64,000 bases of DNA from contig CAJQUW010003174.1 in the NCBI GenBank assembly GCA_907163375.1, positions 744,001 to 808,000 on the forward strand. Reading direction: 5' to 3'. Shown here piece by piece: positions 23,883 through 36,300 of this stretch; the stretch's first letter is position 1; every line of letters begins with the position of its first letter. A program made the translations under genes and the position numbers. The notes below the pieces were generated by a model. It was given only the letters and a program-made list of their open reading frames with translations. It ran no database searches and was not told the DNA's origin. The stretch is from Prostheceraeus crozeri (Eukaryota > Platyhelminthes > Polycladida > Euryleptidae).

Positions 23883-23977
23883 TTCTATGAAGCAAGAAGT
23901 ACAAGAAAATGTAGAAATCCGCGGCCGCGAAGCGGACGACGATTTCTACGATTTTCTTGCCCGCTGGATTCATAGAG
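23883..23977. repeat. Foldback with GCGAAGC tip
   Basis: Arms containing CAAGAAAATGTAGAAATCCG and its inverse flank GCGGCCGCGAAGCGGAC; outer ends are TTCTATGAA and TTCATAGAG. Same architecture as 15507 and 25428. Confidence 0.7.
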
Positions 23978-24128
23978 CAGCTTGTCCTCTAAATCTATGG
24001 CAACTGCCCAATAACCAATGCGATTACACGAACATTTCTATGAAAATTTATCTTGCCTCTCAGAAAGGCAAGGATCAAAGATATTGTAGTGAATGCTATG
24101 CCGCATTATTTCATTGATGCCCGCCAAG

Positions 24129-24158
24129 AGCCGGCAACAATCGTCGTTGTTGCCGGCT
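24129..24158. repeat. Perfect 12 bp GC-rich hairpin
   Basis: AGCCGGCAACAA and TTGTTGCCGGCT enclose six bases. It could act as a transcription pause structure, but no gene ends here; more likely a foldback core. Confidence 0.7.
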
Positions 24159-24169
24159 ACTGAAACAGA

Positions 24170-25000
24170 GACCACTGTCTATGCACCTATATGTAGCCAA
24201 AAGCTTTCAGATTTCTACATGTGCATGAATCATAGCACGCATTCACTACAATAGTAATCATGCCTAGCTGTTTCAAGCATCAATGATTCTTACAGCCTAG
24301 AAACAACTTTATTATATAAACCATAAATGATGGTAACAAGCACGTAAATATATACAGCTAAAGGCAAGTAAAAGACATATAAAAATGTGTGTGCAAAAAT
24401 GCGAAAAAAATAAAAATAAATTTACTTGAGCCGGTTAGAAATGCTCATATTCGCGCATTTGTGGGATAATGTTGAAAGGAATATCTGAGAGAGAATATCA
24501 ATTTTCTTATTCCGACGAAATCCTCTCAGAGATATTCCTACACTGCGGATCATGGTGAAACATATTTTTGTACGAATATGCCCCATTATGTCTGAATATT
24601 TTTCACCATATTTTTGTGAAAGCAAATTCGCGAGTCTTTTGTGAAATAGTCGAGCAGACGGACCAGCACCAACAGTGGTAGAAAAAATTAGAGGAGAAAA
24701 ATATCCCTTTTCGATGTTTATTATTCGCTCTTCATAAATACGCTTCTTTTCTTTTTCGTTTCGTTCGTATATTTGTTTCGCTGTTTCATTTCCTTTTGAT
24801 GTAGAAAATCGATTTGCTCGACCGCTATGCGGCCTCGGCTGTATGACTCATTGATGCTTTCAAAATCTAGGTATGATTGATGTATTGTGCGTAATTGAGC
24901 TATGGTACAATGTGGAAAAAGGAAGGCAACCATGTATCCCGTAATGATGACATCTCTATCTATATGCATGTGAAAGACATTTTTGAAATCTCAATCAGCG
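24170..25000. other. No gene seen
   Basis: AT-rich, with smaller inverted repeats such as AGGAATATCTGAGAG/CTCTCAGAGATATTCCT around 24479-24543 and GGTGAAA...TTTCACC around 24553-24610. Confidence 0.4.
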
Positions 25001-25002
25001 TA

Positions 25003-25383
25003 CACTTAGCACAATTGAAAACGCACCACCTGTCAAATCCAGCTAATTCGAAGTAAATCGCTTCGATTGAATATGGAATGACAGACGCACGCTAATTGAC
25101 ATAGATATCTGCACGACGGCGGTTTGATGGTGGGATTGCGTAATTGTTCAGACTGAATTACTGAAGCAAGCATTATCATTACCGAATTACTTAGCAAGCA
25201 TGTGTTCAAATTGAATTTCGATCATGAAGTATAAAATTAACGACTTATTATGGGAAATGACGGTTTTGTGCCGTAGCACAGATATCTATGTCGGTTAGAA
25301 TGCGTCCTCCATTCTTTATCAATCGTGTATAGCGATCAATTTGACGGATTTGACAGGTGGTGCGTTTTCAATTGTGCTAAGTG
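25003..25383. mobile_element. 381 bp MITE with perfect 38 bp inverted ends
   Basis: CACTTAGCACAATTGAAAAC begins at 25003, and the exact complement of the first 38 bp ends at 25383. TA lies directly outside both ends. Inner segments are also roughly inverted (GACATAGATATCTG against CAGATATCTATGTC), so the whole unit is a long imperfect palindrome. Perfect ends suggest recent activity. Confidence 0.85.
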
Positions 25384-25427
25384 TATATATCTACATGTGT
25401 ATTCATAGCATTGTTGACCTCAAAAAG

Positions 25428-25550
25428 TTATGTAATAGATACTGCATAGATTTGAGGTCATTATTGCTATAATTATCGAGAGCCGAAGGCTCGAGGTTAT
25501 TTTGACAAACAATGACCGAAGAAATCTATGCATTATCTGTTATAATGCAT
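25428..25550. repeat. Foldback with GCCGAAGGC tip
   Basis: Arms include GCATAGATTT and CAATGACC with their inverses; the centre is CGAGAGCCGAAGGCTCGAG. Lies 45 bp beyond the MITE at 25003. Confidence 0.7.
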
Positions 25551-25559
25551 TCCTTTTTC

Positions 25560-26450
25560 ATAGAAATCTGCACCAGGTTAATAATCTTAATCAGGAAAAT
25601 AATTACCTACTTCGTGGAACATATTAACCTGTGGACATAGAAAGCCTTGCAGAATCATGCATTATATTGCCCTACGACATTCTTCATATCATGACAGATC
25701 ACCCTCAAATATTTAGAGGATAATCTGTTTTTCCATTGTTCGCCTCATTGAGAATTGACCACTCATCACTTCGGTGTGGAGCTGCTAACTCAAATCATGC
25801 GAAATAGAATTAAACCATATTTTCAGAAAATTCATCGACAACTTTTGAACTTTACATCGTAACTTTCCAGCAAGATCAAAAATATACTTTTCCTAATGGC
25901 GAAGACAGAAATTCATGAAATAAAGAGTAGAGAATCATTTTGTCCGTTTGAGAGAGTCATTATAGCCATCGAGGCTCATTAACGTCCATGAAACCATCAA
26001 AGCGTTCATTCAGATATCAACAGACATTTACGAAAGGAAGAAGTTCTATCTATGAGCTGCTTCAAAGTCAAACATCAACTATTCTATTCAGGTTAATCTA
26101 GTCAATGAGATATCATGTTCAAGCTAACGAACTTTTCTATCACTTGAGGACTGAAACAAATGACGGATATCTCTCATCACGAAGATTGAACGACTCGTTG
26201 AGATTAGAGGGGGAAATAGTTAGCTTCATGGACAGATATATCGTGTAGTGTTATCGTCAGTGGTGTAGTGGACTAGTGGTAGGGACACAAGTAGACAACT
26301 AGGCAGCACTCTATGTGTCGCATATCGCACACTCTCGCAAACCGGTTTAGACAGCAGCCAGTGAGTAGCGTGCGTATTGTAATATTACTTCAAACACACA
26401 AAACACACATCGCTCTCCAGCTACATTCATTGTGTGCAGTGAGGAATGCC
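25560..26450. other. No gene seen
   Basis: AT-rich. A short GTGGTGTAGTGGACTAGTGG near 26262 resembles a box A but has no box B partner. Confidence 0.4.
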
Positions 26451-26453
26451 GAG

Positions 26454-26780
26454 TAGATGATGGTAAAATTATCAGGTGAACCAGTTTTTTTCGTGCGTCT
26501 GCTATCTTCTTTGATACTGATCGGAAGGACCAACATTGTGGAAAAAACTTGAGCAAAATGATCTGAATTCTTCGAATCTGAAGGAATCGTGGCAATCGAA
26601 GCACTTTGATGGAATTTACAGTAATCCGCCAGCGACGCATGACTGTTGCTTGGAGACCTATACATGCAGGCTATTAGAAATTCCCTTTTGCCCACTTTTT
26701 GCCCATCGTGTGCTATCGGTCTGAATTAGTCTTTACTTCTAGTAAACTGAAAGAGTTAAGCAATCTAATTCTGTGGGTGG
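26454..26780 (+). repeat. Repeat family C, copy 2
   Basis: Aligns with 11034-11403 and 34601-34972; lacks their 5' part (AAGTTTCA...CACAGC). The core GATCTGAATTCTTCGAATCT is retained. Confidence 0.6.
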
Positions 26781-26944
26781 GGAACTTGAGGAACCGCGAG
26801 TCTTGTGGGAGAGTGGGCTTTTTCTTCGATACCGATTTTCTTCCGGCAACAGAAAAATGCAGAATCGGCCTTCTCGGTCACAGAAAGAAGAATTTCTACT
26901 ATTATGAGAAATTAGAGGTGTATAACTCCTTTGTTTTGTTAATG

Positions 26945-27410
26945 AAATTTCCACCGGCAATCATTAAATGCCACTTGAAACACATTACTGGCAAATCGCC
27001 TATTTAAAATATATACGGTTGCGATCCATAAACGAATTGTTCCCCTGGCGACGCCTCTGTATCGAACTCTGAGTCGAATTTTATTTTTTTATCTGAAGGC
27101 CTCTGAGTATTGAAGGCACTGCTGATGTTCTGTGGACCAAATGGAGTTCTTGAATATCTATCCCTCATCGAACATTGAATCTGTGTGTCTTTGTACACAG
27201 TTATTAGTCGCGTGAGGCACATTCTATGTGATGAAAATAGAATAATTAGATATTGAGTTGTATTCTCAGTTGAAACATAAGAACAGACCTGAATAGCTGT
27301 TATTTCATCCAATATCAGGAATTATCAGCAGGCCTAGGTCACATCTCTCAACATCGACACAACTCCCTATTTAAAGTTGCAGCCATGCCCGGGCAAATTT
27401 GAGATTTTGG
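26945..27410 (-). repeat. Repeat family B, long copy (minus)
   Basis: Inverted relative to 19905-20381. It includes the frame that ends FVYGSQPYIF (minus strand, stop near 27004), the AGTTGTGTCGATGTTGAGAG block, and an end module with CACTGGCAAATCGCC-type sequence. Sequence agreement with the plus copy is high over about 400 bp. Confidence 0.65.
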
Positions 27411-27995
27411 CCAATCCGCGCGGTCAGTCACGTTCCAAAATCGTGCAGTCTTATATCAAGTGTTCTTAAAGTATTATTCAAACCAACTTTTATGTTTCAC
27501 ACATGAGTCAGGTGCTGAGGTTCGCAAAAAGGTTAGTCGTCATAATTTATCTGCCACTTGTTTTTGTCGGGACAAATTTAAAAGCGGTCAGTCACTTTCC
27601 TCAGAGAAAGCGTTTTCTGTAGTTGATTAATACCTGAGTCAAACTCTGCGAATTGTGATTTTCTTTTGCTTAGATAAGATGTTTTCCGTGTTCGTCATAC
27701 CAACCACTTCTTTCACCTCCAATAATAAAAGAAAATTCCGACTACTCATAATTCTAGACAAAGCAATGTCCGGTCAGTCATGTTCCAAAACTATAGAGCA
27801 GACACGAAGTAAAAAGGCAAGCTAAGTTCATTACTAAAACATCTTGATATAACCCATATATAGTATTCAACATTTCATAAAGTACTTTTGTTTTATCAAA
27901 CAGCAGTCTCGACTCTATAGATTAAACTTGAAAAATATGTACCTAGTTGATGCTTCCCGCGGATTCACCCATTTGAAATTAGCAAGTTAGTGATT

Positions 27996-28200
27996 TCGAC
28001 GGACATTCAGTAAATATCACTTTGAGCACACTACTGACAAATCGCCTAAGTTAATTAAGGATGCAATTCAATGTTTGATTATTCTGTTTATATTGTGTTT
28101 GCAAAATCAGCGTTTATCAATGATTGCAGGCGCACCAACTGACGCGATTTGCCAGTGGTGTGTTCCAAGTGATATTAAATGAAGGCCTGAAGAAGCTTCA
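27996..28200. repeat. Inverted pair of family B end modules
   Basis: 27996-28052 (minus) and 28137-28200 (plus) are facing copies of the ~55 bp family B end module (CGATTTGCCAGT...TTAAATGA) around an 85 bp spacer, like a short MITE derived from B. Confidence 0.5.
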
Positions 28201-30570
28201 TCAACTTGTTAATTGCAAATATCATAATGAATAAATCAAATCAATAACAGAAAACTCTCCTTGTTCGCGGCTCTTCATGATTGGACACTGATAAATATTG
28301 CACTTTTGGGCGCAGAAATTTCTAAACGCTATTAACGAACGTCTCCTGATTCTTATTCGTCAACGATTTCTTCCAAGGATTGAGGATATCAACTAAATAC
28401 AACAATGATGTTGTCGGCTGCACACCAAGCATTGAGCTGGGAGGCATGCTGCCTCGAAATATCTCGAAAGTAGGATATTCGCCGTTCAAACACTAAGCAA
28501 GCGGCCAGTATTGATCAAGACATTCAAAAATATCTGTTTGTAGGCACAATATGGATTTGAATATCCATCCTTAGAATTGCTTGATGAGTTGCGATCGTGC
28601 CCTCTCCTAATTTCTTCACAGTTTCATTCACAAAGTGGCTGACCACATATCACGAAAAAACAATCAAATACCAGTACGTTGCTCAAAATTGTCACCACAT
28701 CATGGCATCTATTTAGTACTATCATAGGCCTACATATCAGACGTGTTCGATTTCAAGCATCTGATTTACGGCACTTTTTTCTGAGCAGAAGATAACAGAA
28801 TTGCATAGTTTTGAACAGGCCGAATTCATATTCTCGAACAGCAGAAAATCTTACATGTATCTCTGTTCCCATATTTTCGAAATCTGAAGGTTTGAACTTA
28901 TTAAACACTGTTATTTGCTTTTTTTGGTAGAATTTCATTACGAATTTCACACAGTCTGGTGCACAGTCTGCCCAATCTAGAAGTGTGTGCTTGTAATTCA
29001 GTCAGTCCATCTGGCTACATGCATCACATGACTTCTTGTGGATCGAACTTCCTTGTCTCAACGGACTTCTCTTGCAAGTGGGGAGATGGATAGATGTCTC
29101 CGAGATCACTATGACATTGAGTTTGTGACTCCCCCGATCATTGCTTTGATAACTTTGCTGACAGGCTTGGTCGACATGCACCTCACTACTTGAAAAAGTG
29201 GCAGCACAATGTCAACATCCATCCCAATCGTAAGCACGATTATATCCACTTGAATTAACGATTATCGATCCCGACTGACGTCAGAAAAGCGGTACTAACG
29301 CTAATAAACTTACACGGACAGCCATCAAATATATTTCCCGCTGACATGCCTGCCATCCCTTGGATCCGTCATTGCGTACTGCCAAGACTGTAAAGATCTG
29401 TAGTGAACAGTGTCCGAACAAATCAGTTGATCCACAGTTTAGATATTGATGTTATGCATTACTCTACAATTTTATCATGTATTGAATAATCCGAGTTTTA
29501 TGTTAGCCAAACGTATCAAGTCAAGTACTAGTTCATTTGTGAGTTGATACAGTCTTGGGAACGTTCCCATGCCAACTTTTTCGCTACCACATCGCTGGTT
29601 ATTTGACTGGCTTGTGACATTTCAGCCATGAAACTGATATCAGTCTAAAATCGGTTCATTTTGAACTAGGAGCAATTGAGGCCGAAGAGAAGCAATGACA
29701 TCCATGTGAGTCAAATTGTTTTGGTATTTTGTTAGCGTAAAGAGCCCGCTGATCTTTAGGTATAGCAAATAATGTCCACAGTCATTAGCGGAGATTCATG
29801 GGAAAGAAAGGTCATTCGAGGCATGAACGGTGATATCATAAAGAACTGCGAAAACACATTCAATGTCATTTCAACCATGACACTGGCATCAGCCTGGATA
29901 CTGGACAATAATGATTAGAGGAAAATGACGCCATAATTTGATAAGAATAACTGATTGCAAATGCTTGGTAATCAATTCGCCACGAAACATCGCAACAAAC
30001 TGAACAACGGAAATTGAGGTCAGCAATTAAACCTCCTGGAACAAGTCAACAATTTCGGAGGCAACTTGATGAATGCTGAAAACTTGTCATGAGACATCAT
30101 TGAATTTATACTTGTACGAGTAGTTTGATCCGATTCGGTGACCTCCTTATTGCTGTGGTCTGCGTAACTCTTTGAGAGGTAAAAATATCAAATACCGAAC
30201 TCGGCATTAGGGCTCAAAGAGTTAAAACAAAGGTGCCTGACTCTTGTGAACTTTCGTTTTAGCGCATTATCAAGCTTTCACCAAATATCGCTGCCATAGA
30301 AATCCGACCTTTCTCATTGTCTAAGATAGTAGGTAGATGGATGGTAATTTCAGCCGCACATTTAGGCGTTCTATGTCAGCATTCCTAGAAAACGTGTCAT
30401 AGTTGCACATTCTTGCCACAAGGCGATGTATTACATGTGCTTACCTTTGCTCCCTTTACCGGCCACCAATCCCAAATTCCTCCAGGGTGGGCCGTATATT
30501 ACATGTATTTTATCAAAATGCTTTTGTACATAATAGTACATAAAAATATACAAAAAATATACATAATAAT
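28201..30570. other. No gene seen
   Basis: AT-rich to mixed composition. No frame, tRNA or element ends recognised. Words around 30290-30500 recur near 50600-50870, suggesting an undefined shared repeat. Confidence 0.4.
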
Positions 30571-30577
30571 ACATTTA

Positions 30578-30690
30578 TAGTTAACTGCCTTAAGAGAGGG
30601 TGAAGACCCGAAACGTTGGCAACTTTGTATCTGATTTATCATTTATCGTGGCATAAATACTTTGGGAGAGAATTACTTAGTTTTGAAAAT
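30578..30690 (+). repeat. Penelope-type 3' tail with hammerhead-like motif
   Basis: TGCC, then GGGTGAAGACCC (a 4 bp stem), GAAACGTTGG and GGCA form a degenerate hammerhead-like fold: TGCC/GGCA as stem I, and the GAAAC.GT side of the core kept. The CTGANGA side is decayed. It aligns with the motif after the Penelope element at 44515-44548. The downstream TATCTGATTTATCATTTATC loosely resembles the tail of the hammerhead SINE at 40098. No endonuclease coding is left here. Confidence 0.45.
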
Positions 30691-30799
30691 TTCTTATTTT
30701 ATCAAAATGTTTTTATATATCAAGAGAGATGATAATAGCCGTGAATATATATAAAGTGCACTGATAGACTGCCTGCATGTAAAAAGAAGAGTCGCTGCG

Positions 30800-31445
30800 T
30801 AAAACAATTTATATGTTCAAACTAGGGGTCGCAATACCGATATTACCCTTACCGGCTTTATCGACACTTTCCATTTTTCAGAAAACCTGTTTTATGATTT
30901 CTAAATACCGGTTAATTTTTCTGCTCTGTTTCTATTGTTTAATTTGGCTGAAGAAATATTGCTTTAGAAATGAGAACGGATATCGAACTGAGAATACTTC
31001 ATTATCACCACATAAAATCAATAAATCATGCTACAATATCGCCACAGGCCTTTATCCATGCTGGAATAGAGAACTGTCGTGAATTGAGACATGTTTCGAT
31101 TTAATGAAGTGATTGAATTGCACCAAAGAAGACGATGATCCACAAATTTCCAAGATCGATCGTCAATCATCTCAAGAAACAAAGAAAACGGAAACGGCGC
31201 CAAATGCAATGAAGACAATAAAAGAACATCAGGAAAAAACAATTTCACAATCGTTGCACAGAAATCCATCTGATTTCAGTTCAGTCATTTTAGGTGCAGA
31301 CATTTCATCAGCAGAGACAAGTGCGAGTTTCTTCTTCAACTTTCACGAGTGTCTTCTCAATATTTCATCGACATTAATGGAAGCGGAGAGAGCAGTCTCT
31401 ATTTTTTGTTTCCTATTCGTCTGCCAAACAAGGTACTAGATGTGT
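30800..31445. other. No trusted gene
   Basis: Contains frames of 89 codons (30813-31082, plus) and 108 codons (31113-31439, plus) without motif, codon bias or homology that I can recognise; probably chance frames. Confidence 0.4.
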
Positions 31446-31664
31446 CACTGTAAACCAGCACCTCCTAAATCACACACTGAAGCGAGACATTATTCGTAAC
31501 TAATAAAAAAATCCTAAGGCAAAGCGTTTTAGGAGGCTAGCGCACTAGTGTTATTGTTCTCTTTAGTATGTCAACATTCTATTTCACGCAACCTCCTAAA
31601 ATTCCAGTGTGTCGCGCTTTAGGATGCTTGTTTCTTCGATTTTAGGAGGTGCTGGTTTACAGTG
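31446..31664. mobile_element. 219 bp MITE, CACTGTAAACC ends
   Basis: Perfect 24 bp terminal inverted repeats: CACTGTAAACCAGCACCTCC at 31446 and the complement ending at 31664. Additional CCTCCTAAA/TTTAGGAGG words recur inside. No target duplication is evident. The first 11 nt match the MITE at 37073. CACTG ends occur in CMC/EnSpm-type transposons, but this is not decisive. Confidence 0.8.
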
Positions 31665-34600
31665 AGGGTTCATTCACTCAAACATTTATCACAAAGAAAA
31701 TCGTCTTGATTGGCGAATGTGTCTATTTTTAATATGCCAGACTCATATACTACTACATTCGTTGCTTCAACATGTTTTGCTCGATGAAGACATGTCACAG
31801 GTTGCTTTTCGTGATTTCATTTTAAAATGTTTTGTCATTGCTTAAACACCGAAATAACGGCTTTGTAAAAATGATCCGCTATTGCGACTTCTAGTTCAAA
31901 CTCGAATCTTTAAAACTGTTATTTGTGAAATTCCATTTGGAATGAGAACATATTTTAAGATAATATTTCATGTTTCGATTCTTGGCTTCATAAGTATCCT
32001 ATTCATAAACTTGTTTGTATACCGATGTATTAGCTCAATATTACAAAAGCATTATCATGTATCATATTTTGTCATATTTACTAAATTTTCTACTATTTTT
32101 AACAACGTGCGTAAAGTGTCTTGATGGCGAAAGTTCTAAACTCAATATTTGATAGCAAGTTATCACTTCCAAGAAAATGAGACAATGGGGATCAGATGTA
32201 TTCGATTGAGGATGATACAGATGACACGATGTAAGTCTTTCGATTATTGACTTCGCAGAGATCTGACCAGAAACGAAGGGAGCATTCGACGATGCAATGA
32301 ATGTCCGCTATGTAGGCTTATTGAATGCGATTGTCCCTTCTCCCATGCAAACCAAGTATTTCCACGCTAAAAATTCATAGAAAAATAACACATCTGTTTC
32401 AGGGGCGATTCATTTGGATTGAATCAAATAACACCAAAAAATATATATTCATGAAAAGCAATTCCTCCAAATATTCAACTAGTAAGCTATTTTGAGATAT
32501 CTGTGGCGTCTTTTTGGTACCACTAGTGATAAGCACGTTTCCAAATATAAGTCGCTAAACTTCTACATATTTAGTTGCTAAAAAGAGTAACGCACGGAAG
32601 TTTGCGTCTTTTAGTCGAATACTTCCGATTGCTCAGAAGTCAATATGCAGGGAGCTGACAATGAGCAAGATGTTTCCAACTTGACACATGTTGAGTTCAC
32701 GACAATCATTCAGGGAATCACCTTTGTCATAACTCACATTGACACAAGATGTGACTTCTTTATGTCGTGGGAGACCTTATCTTCTGATCATTTTAGAATC
32801 AATATGACAGAAAATTTGCGTTAATCTATCGCAGAAATGCATTAACGGTTCGACACACGCTCTTATGTAACACGTTCCAATACGACTTCTTCTACTTTTG
32901 ATAATCTTTTAATAAACTTCCACTAATCTGACGTCTTCTACATATAATGTGTTAAATCTCAATTTTTGCTATCTTGAAACAATGTCTGTCAAAGCCAGTA
33001 TCAGCGAATGAAAACTAACTGAACCATAGAGTAGTTATATTAGGTAGAGTGGTAACTCCGCATTTATTAAATCCCCAATGTGCATAAACTTTCGATTTTA
33101 TTAAATGAAGTCAACGGAGATACAGGTGGTATTGTCACCAAATGTGAGATATGTAAAATTTAGCAGTTTTGCAGAAATTACAACGGAATTGAGTGATCAT
33201 AATAGTGAAACAGAAGAAATAATGGTGTTTCACAGATTCTCATGACAGCCTTAAAGATTTAATGTTTTCTAAATTAGCAATTCGATCATTCGTGTTACTT
33301 TCATGTTCAACCTCAAGAGTATTTTCAAGCGTGATCATATCACAGGCAACCTGCCACTTGCAGAGCAAAATTACATAATCAAAGACAATGATTTCATTTA
33401 ACTTTGAACGATGTAAATGGTTCCGCAACACTGTTCAGATTCTAGAAATGAAACATGAATTTAGTGAATCATAAAATCATGCCGGTTAAAATTGAATTAA
33501 AAACTTGAAATTTCAGCCAAGAAAGCACGAATTATATCACGACTTTTTCATGAAGACTTCCATCATAATACAATTCATGAAATTCCCTTGATAATCAGCT
33601 TGATTTCCGCTTAGTTAGGATGCTTGTTATCAAATATTCATTCCTTTTGATATCCAACTTGTTTTTTACTACTTATATAGGAGAGTCATCTCGGTAGTAT
33701 ATAAATTGGCAAATTTTGACTATTTTCAAAAGTCCTCAAATATTTTTTTGGACCACGGGAACGTTATCTCCGCAAGAAACCGAATATTTTGATATAGAAA
33801 GTTTCACTGTATACAAATACTTTTTTGAGTCGACACTCTACCTATGTATATATGCCTACTCTATGAATTGAACAATCGAAGCTCTAAAACGTCGTCACGA
33901 ACTGGTATCATGTTTTTAACGATCTAAGTATATAAGCTCCCACTGTAATCTTTAATAGATTTTTGCCTACGCGATGTACATCGCGCAGAAGATCTATGTT
34001 TTCACATTTCAATAGCATCCTCGTACTCTGGAAAGATCTTTGGGGAGAGATTAGCAACATTTATTGTTTTTTCATAATGTGTGTGCATTACATTTCCGTG
34101 TGTAGTGAGAATTGCGAGCTGCAGTATATCTCCACTGTGAATACGACAAACTAAACCTTCGTGTTTTGAAGTGATTAGCTTTTTATTCTTCCCGACTTCT
34201 TCAATTTATGTAATGCTTATTGTAACTTCGCTGAATCATGACTGAATTTATTTTTCTTCATTAATTAAGACCTGTAAACAGGAACTATGGAAAACCTGTG
34301 TAGTTACACAATTTACCTTGTGATTTTGATATGTTTCAAGCGCATCAGTAGCTCTGTGTCGAAAAACAAGTGTTTCATGCGATGAAGACCATAAAGACAA
34401 AGATTAACCTAGTGAACTTCCATTGAACTACATGCGACTTCGAAGCTTTCGTAGTCGTTTGTCGCCCTTTCATTAGCACTTCAAGTTATCCGTGACCACA
34501 GAAATAGATTCATTTGCGTATGGGTGAGTCTAGAGTGGACATAATGATATCCCAGATATGGTATGCAATGATCGTCGCAGGCGATAAAAACTGATATGAA
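31665..34600. other. No gene seen
   Basis: AT-rich, with a 16 bp palindrome CGCGATGTACATCGCG at 33970-33985. Frames here are short and unremarkable. Confidence 0.4.
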
Positions 34601-34972
34601 GATTGTGCGAAGTTTCATTGACTGCTATCAACCGGATCACACAGCACAGCGACACAGACGATGTCAAGTTCTACAGAGAAGTTTGTGAACTTTTTCCGTG
34701 AGCCTGTTATCTTTTTTTAACAATGATCGGAAGGTCAACATCATCGAGAAATACTTTGTGGAATGATCTGAATTCTTCGAATCTGAAGGAATCGCTGTGA
34801 TTGGAGCATTTTGAAGGAATTCACAGCAACCCGCAAGCGGCACACGACTTTTATCCCATCTCTAAAAGGGATTAAGAATTTCCTATTGCCCAATTAGTAG
34901 TGTTCCTGCATGTGCCATCGTTTTGAATCAGTTTGAACTTCCAGCAAAGTGATACGCTTAAACAATCTAATT
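34601..34972 (+). repeat. Repeat family C, copy 3
   Basis: Closest to 11034-11403; the two share the same start (TGTGCGAAGTTTCA) and end (CAAAGTGATACG). Confidence 0.65.
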
Positions 34973-36059
34973 CTATGACTGTACCCGTGTAAATGTGCTT
35001 TGAGAGATACCCTAGTGTACTGATCATGAAGCAGCGATTTGTTTGAAAGACTCAGTCGAAACGCTGCATAGTTTTCTACTAACGTAACACCAATCGCATT
35101 TACCGGTAATGTAATGGAAGGTTAAATAGATTTTGTTAAGACCATGCTATAATCTTGATTCTATAAATCATAAAATCAGTAGCTGGAAATGAGTTCATTT
35201 ACTTGATTTGATAAATGAATAGTGAGTGAGAGAAATGCGTTGAAATTCTTATGTCTCGTCAAGGAAATCATTAAACGATGTACGAGGCATTCAAATCTCA
35301 AAGAAATCAAAAAAGACAAGAGTCTTTGTGTGATTGAGGACAATAAATCTGAATGTGTCAAAGATAGGATAGAGAAGACATGTCTTTGATCATAATGATA
35401 TAGAAGTGACGATTGCCCACGGAGCTCCTCGTCGTAATGTCTCAAACAATTGCTATTTTTCCGAGAAGAATGAAGCAATATTTCATGTAATTTCCTCGTT
35501 TTTTAGGCAATACTTTATCATGTCTCATGCGATTGTAGATATCACAGCATTCAAATGAGGGAACTTTCTTGATAATTATCTCAAATTCTAACTTCATAAC
35601 TACTACTCAATGGTTCTGCGTGCGATTCAAAAAGAAAACTAGTTTGTAAATGCAGTATAAAAGAATTTACTATTGACTGACTCTTGGCCAGAGGATAGAG
35701 GCGATGACTTTCTTCTTGTACCTACGTGTACGTGTACATTACTCCCCCAATGAGTGCCATGTTTCAATTCGCTGGCAATTTGATGACATCCGAATGCTCG
35801 GTGATCAGATAATCGCATGGTACAAGAAAGAGGTGAAGACTTTTATAAGAAAATAAAGATCCTTAATTTAATAATTCAACGAAGCAAAAGTGCTCCAAGG
35901 CAGCTAAGAACCTGACTAATGGACTACATACTACAGAGACATCTCGGTGTCGTGGTCTAAACTCACAAGATGCAAATGATTATGACATGATTTTCTTCGA
36001 ATTTGAATAATATTCATTTCCTACTTAATGAGGCGCCGAATTCACAGCAGTATAATTAT
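34973..36059. other. No trusted gene
   Basis: A 100-codon minus frame at 35176-35478 lacks recognisable features. Otherwise plain AT-rich sequence. Confidence 0.4.
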
Positions 36060-36185
36060 TTGTGCAAATAGAATAAATAAGTAGACATTGAGTTGCACCC
36101 CTAGTTAAAAAATGGGAGCAGACCTGAATAGCTGCCACTTTATCCAATATCAGGAATCATCAGTAGGCCTAGTCCACTTCCCTAT
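36060..36185 (-). repeat. Repeat family B, fragment
   Basis: Minus-strand match to the AACTCAATATCTAATTATTC...CCTGATATT...AGGCCT part of the long copies. Confidence 0.5.
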
Positions 36186-36300
36186 TTTCGGCCGAAGCTT
36201 TCACCAAGTAAGATTCATGGTTTGGCCGATAAATAGGACGCTAAGATACCTGATACATTCCAGATGGAGATGCATGCATAGAATTACCTTCATTCGATGA

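Noticed and set aside
26262-26290. Box A-like GTGGTGTAGTGGACTAGTGG
   Set aside because: No box B at the right distance.
31080-31105. GAAACATGTCTC on the minus strand, identical to part of the hammerhead
   Set aside because: No CTGATGA core, stem II or stem I nearby; coincidental word.
31113-31439. 108-codon plus-strand ORF
   Set aside because: No motif, low-complexity polar start, and a conflicting frame on the other strand.
33970-33985. 16 bp perfect palindrome CGCGATGTACATCGCG
   Set aside because: Isolated, no flanking structure; too short to interpret.
35176-35478. 100-codon minus-strand ORF
   Set aside because: No recognisable features; chance frame likely in AT-rich DNA.
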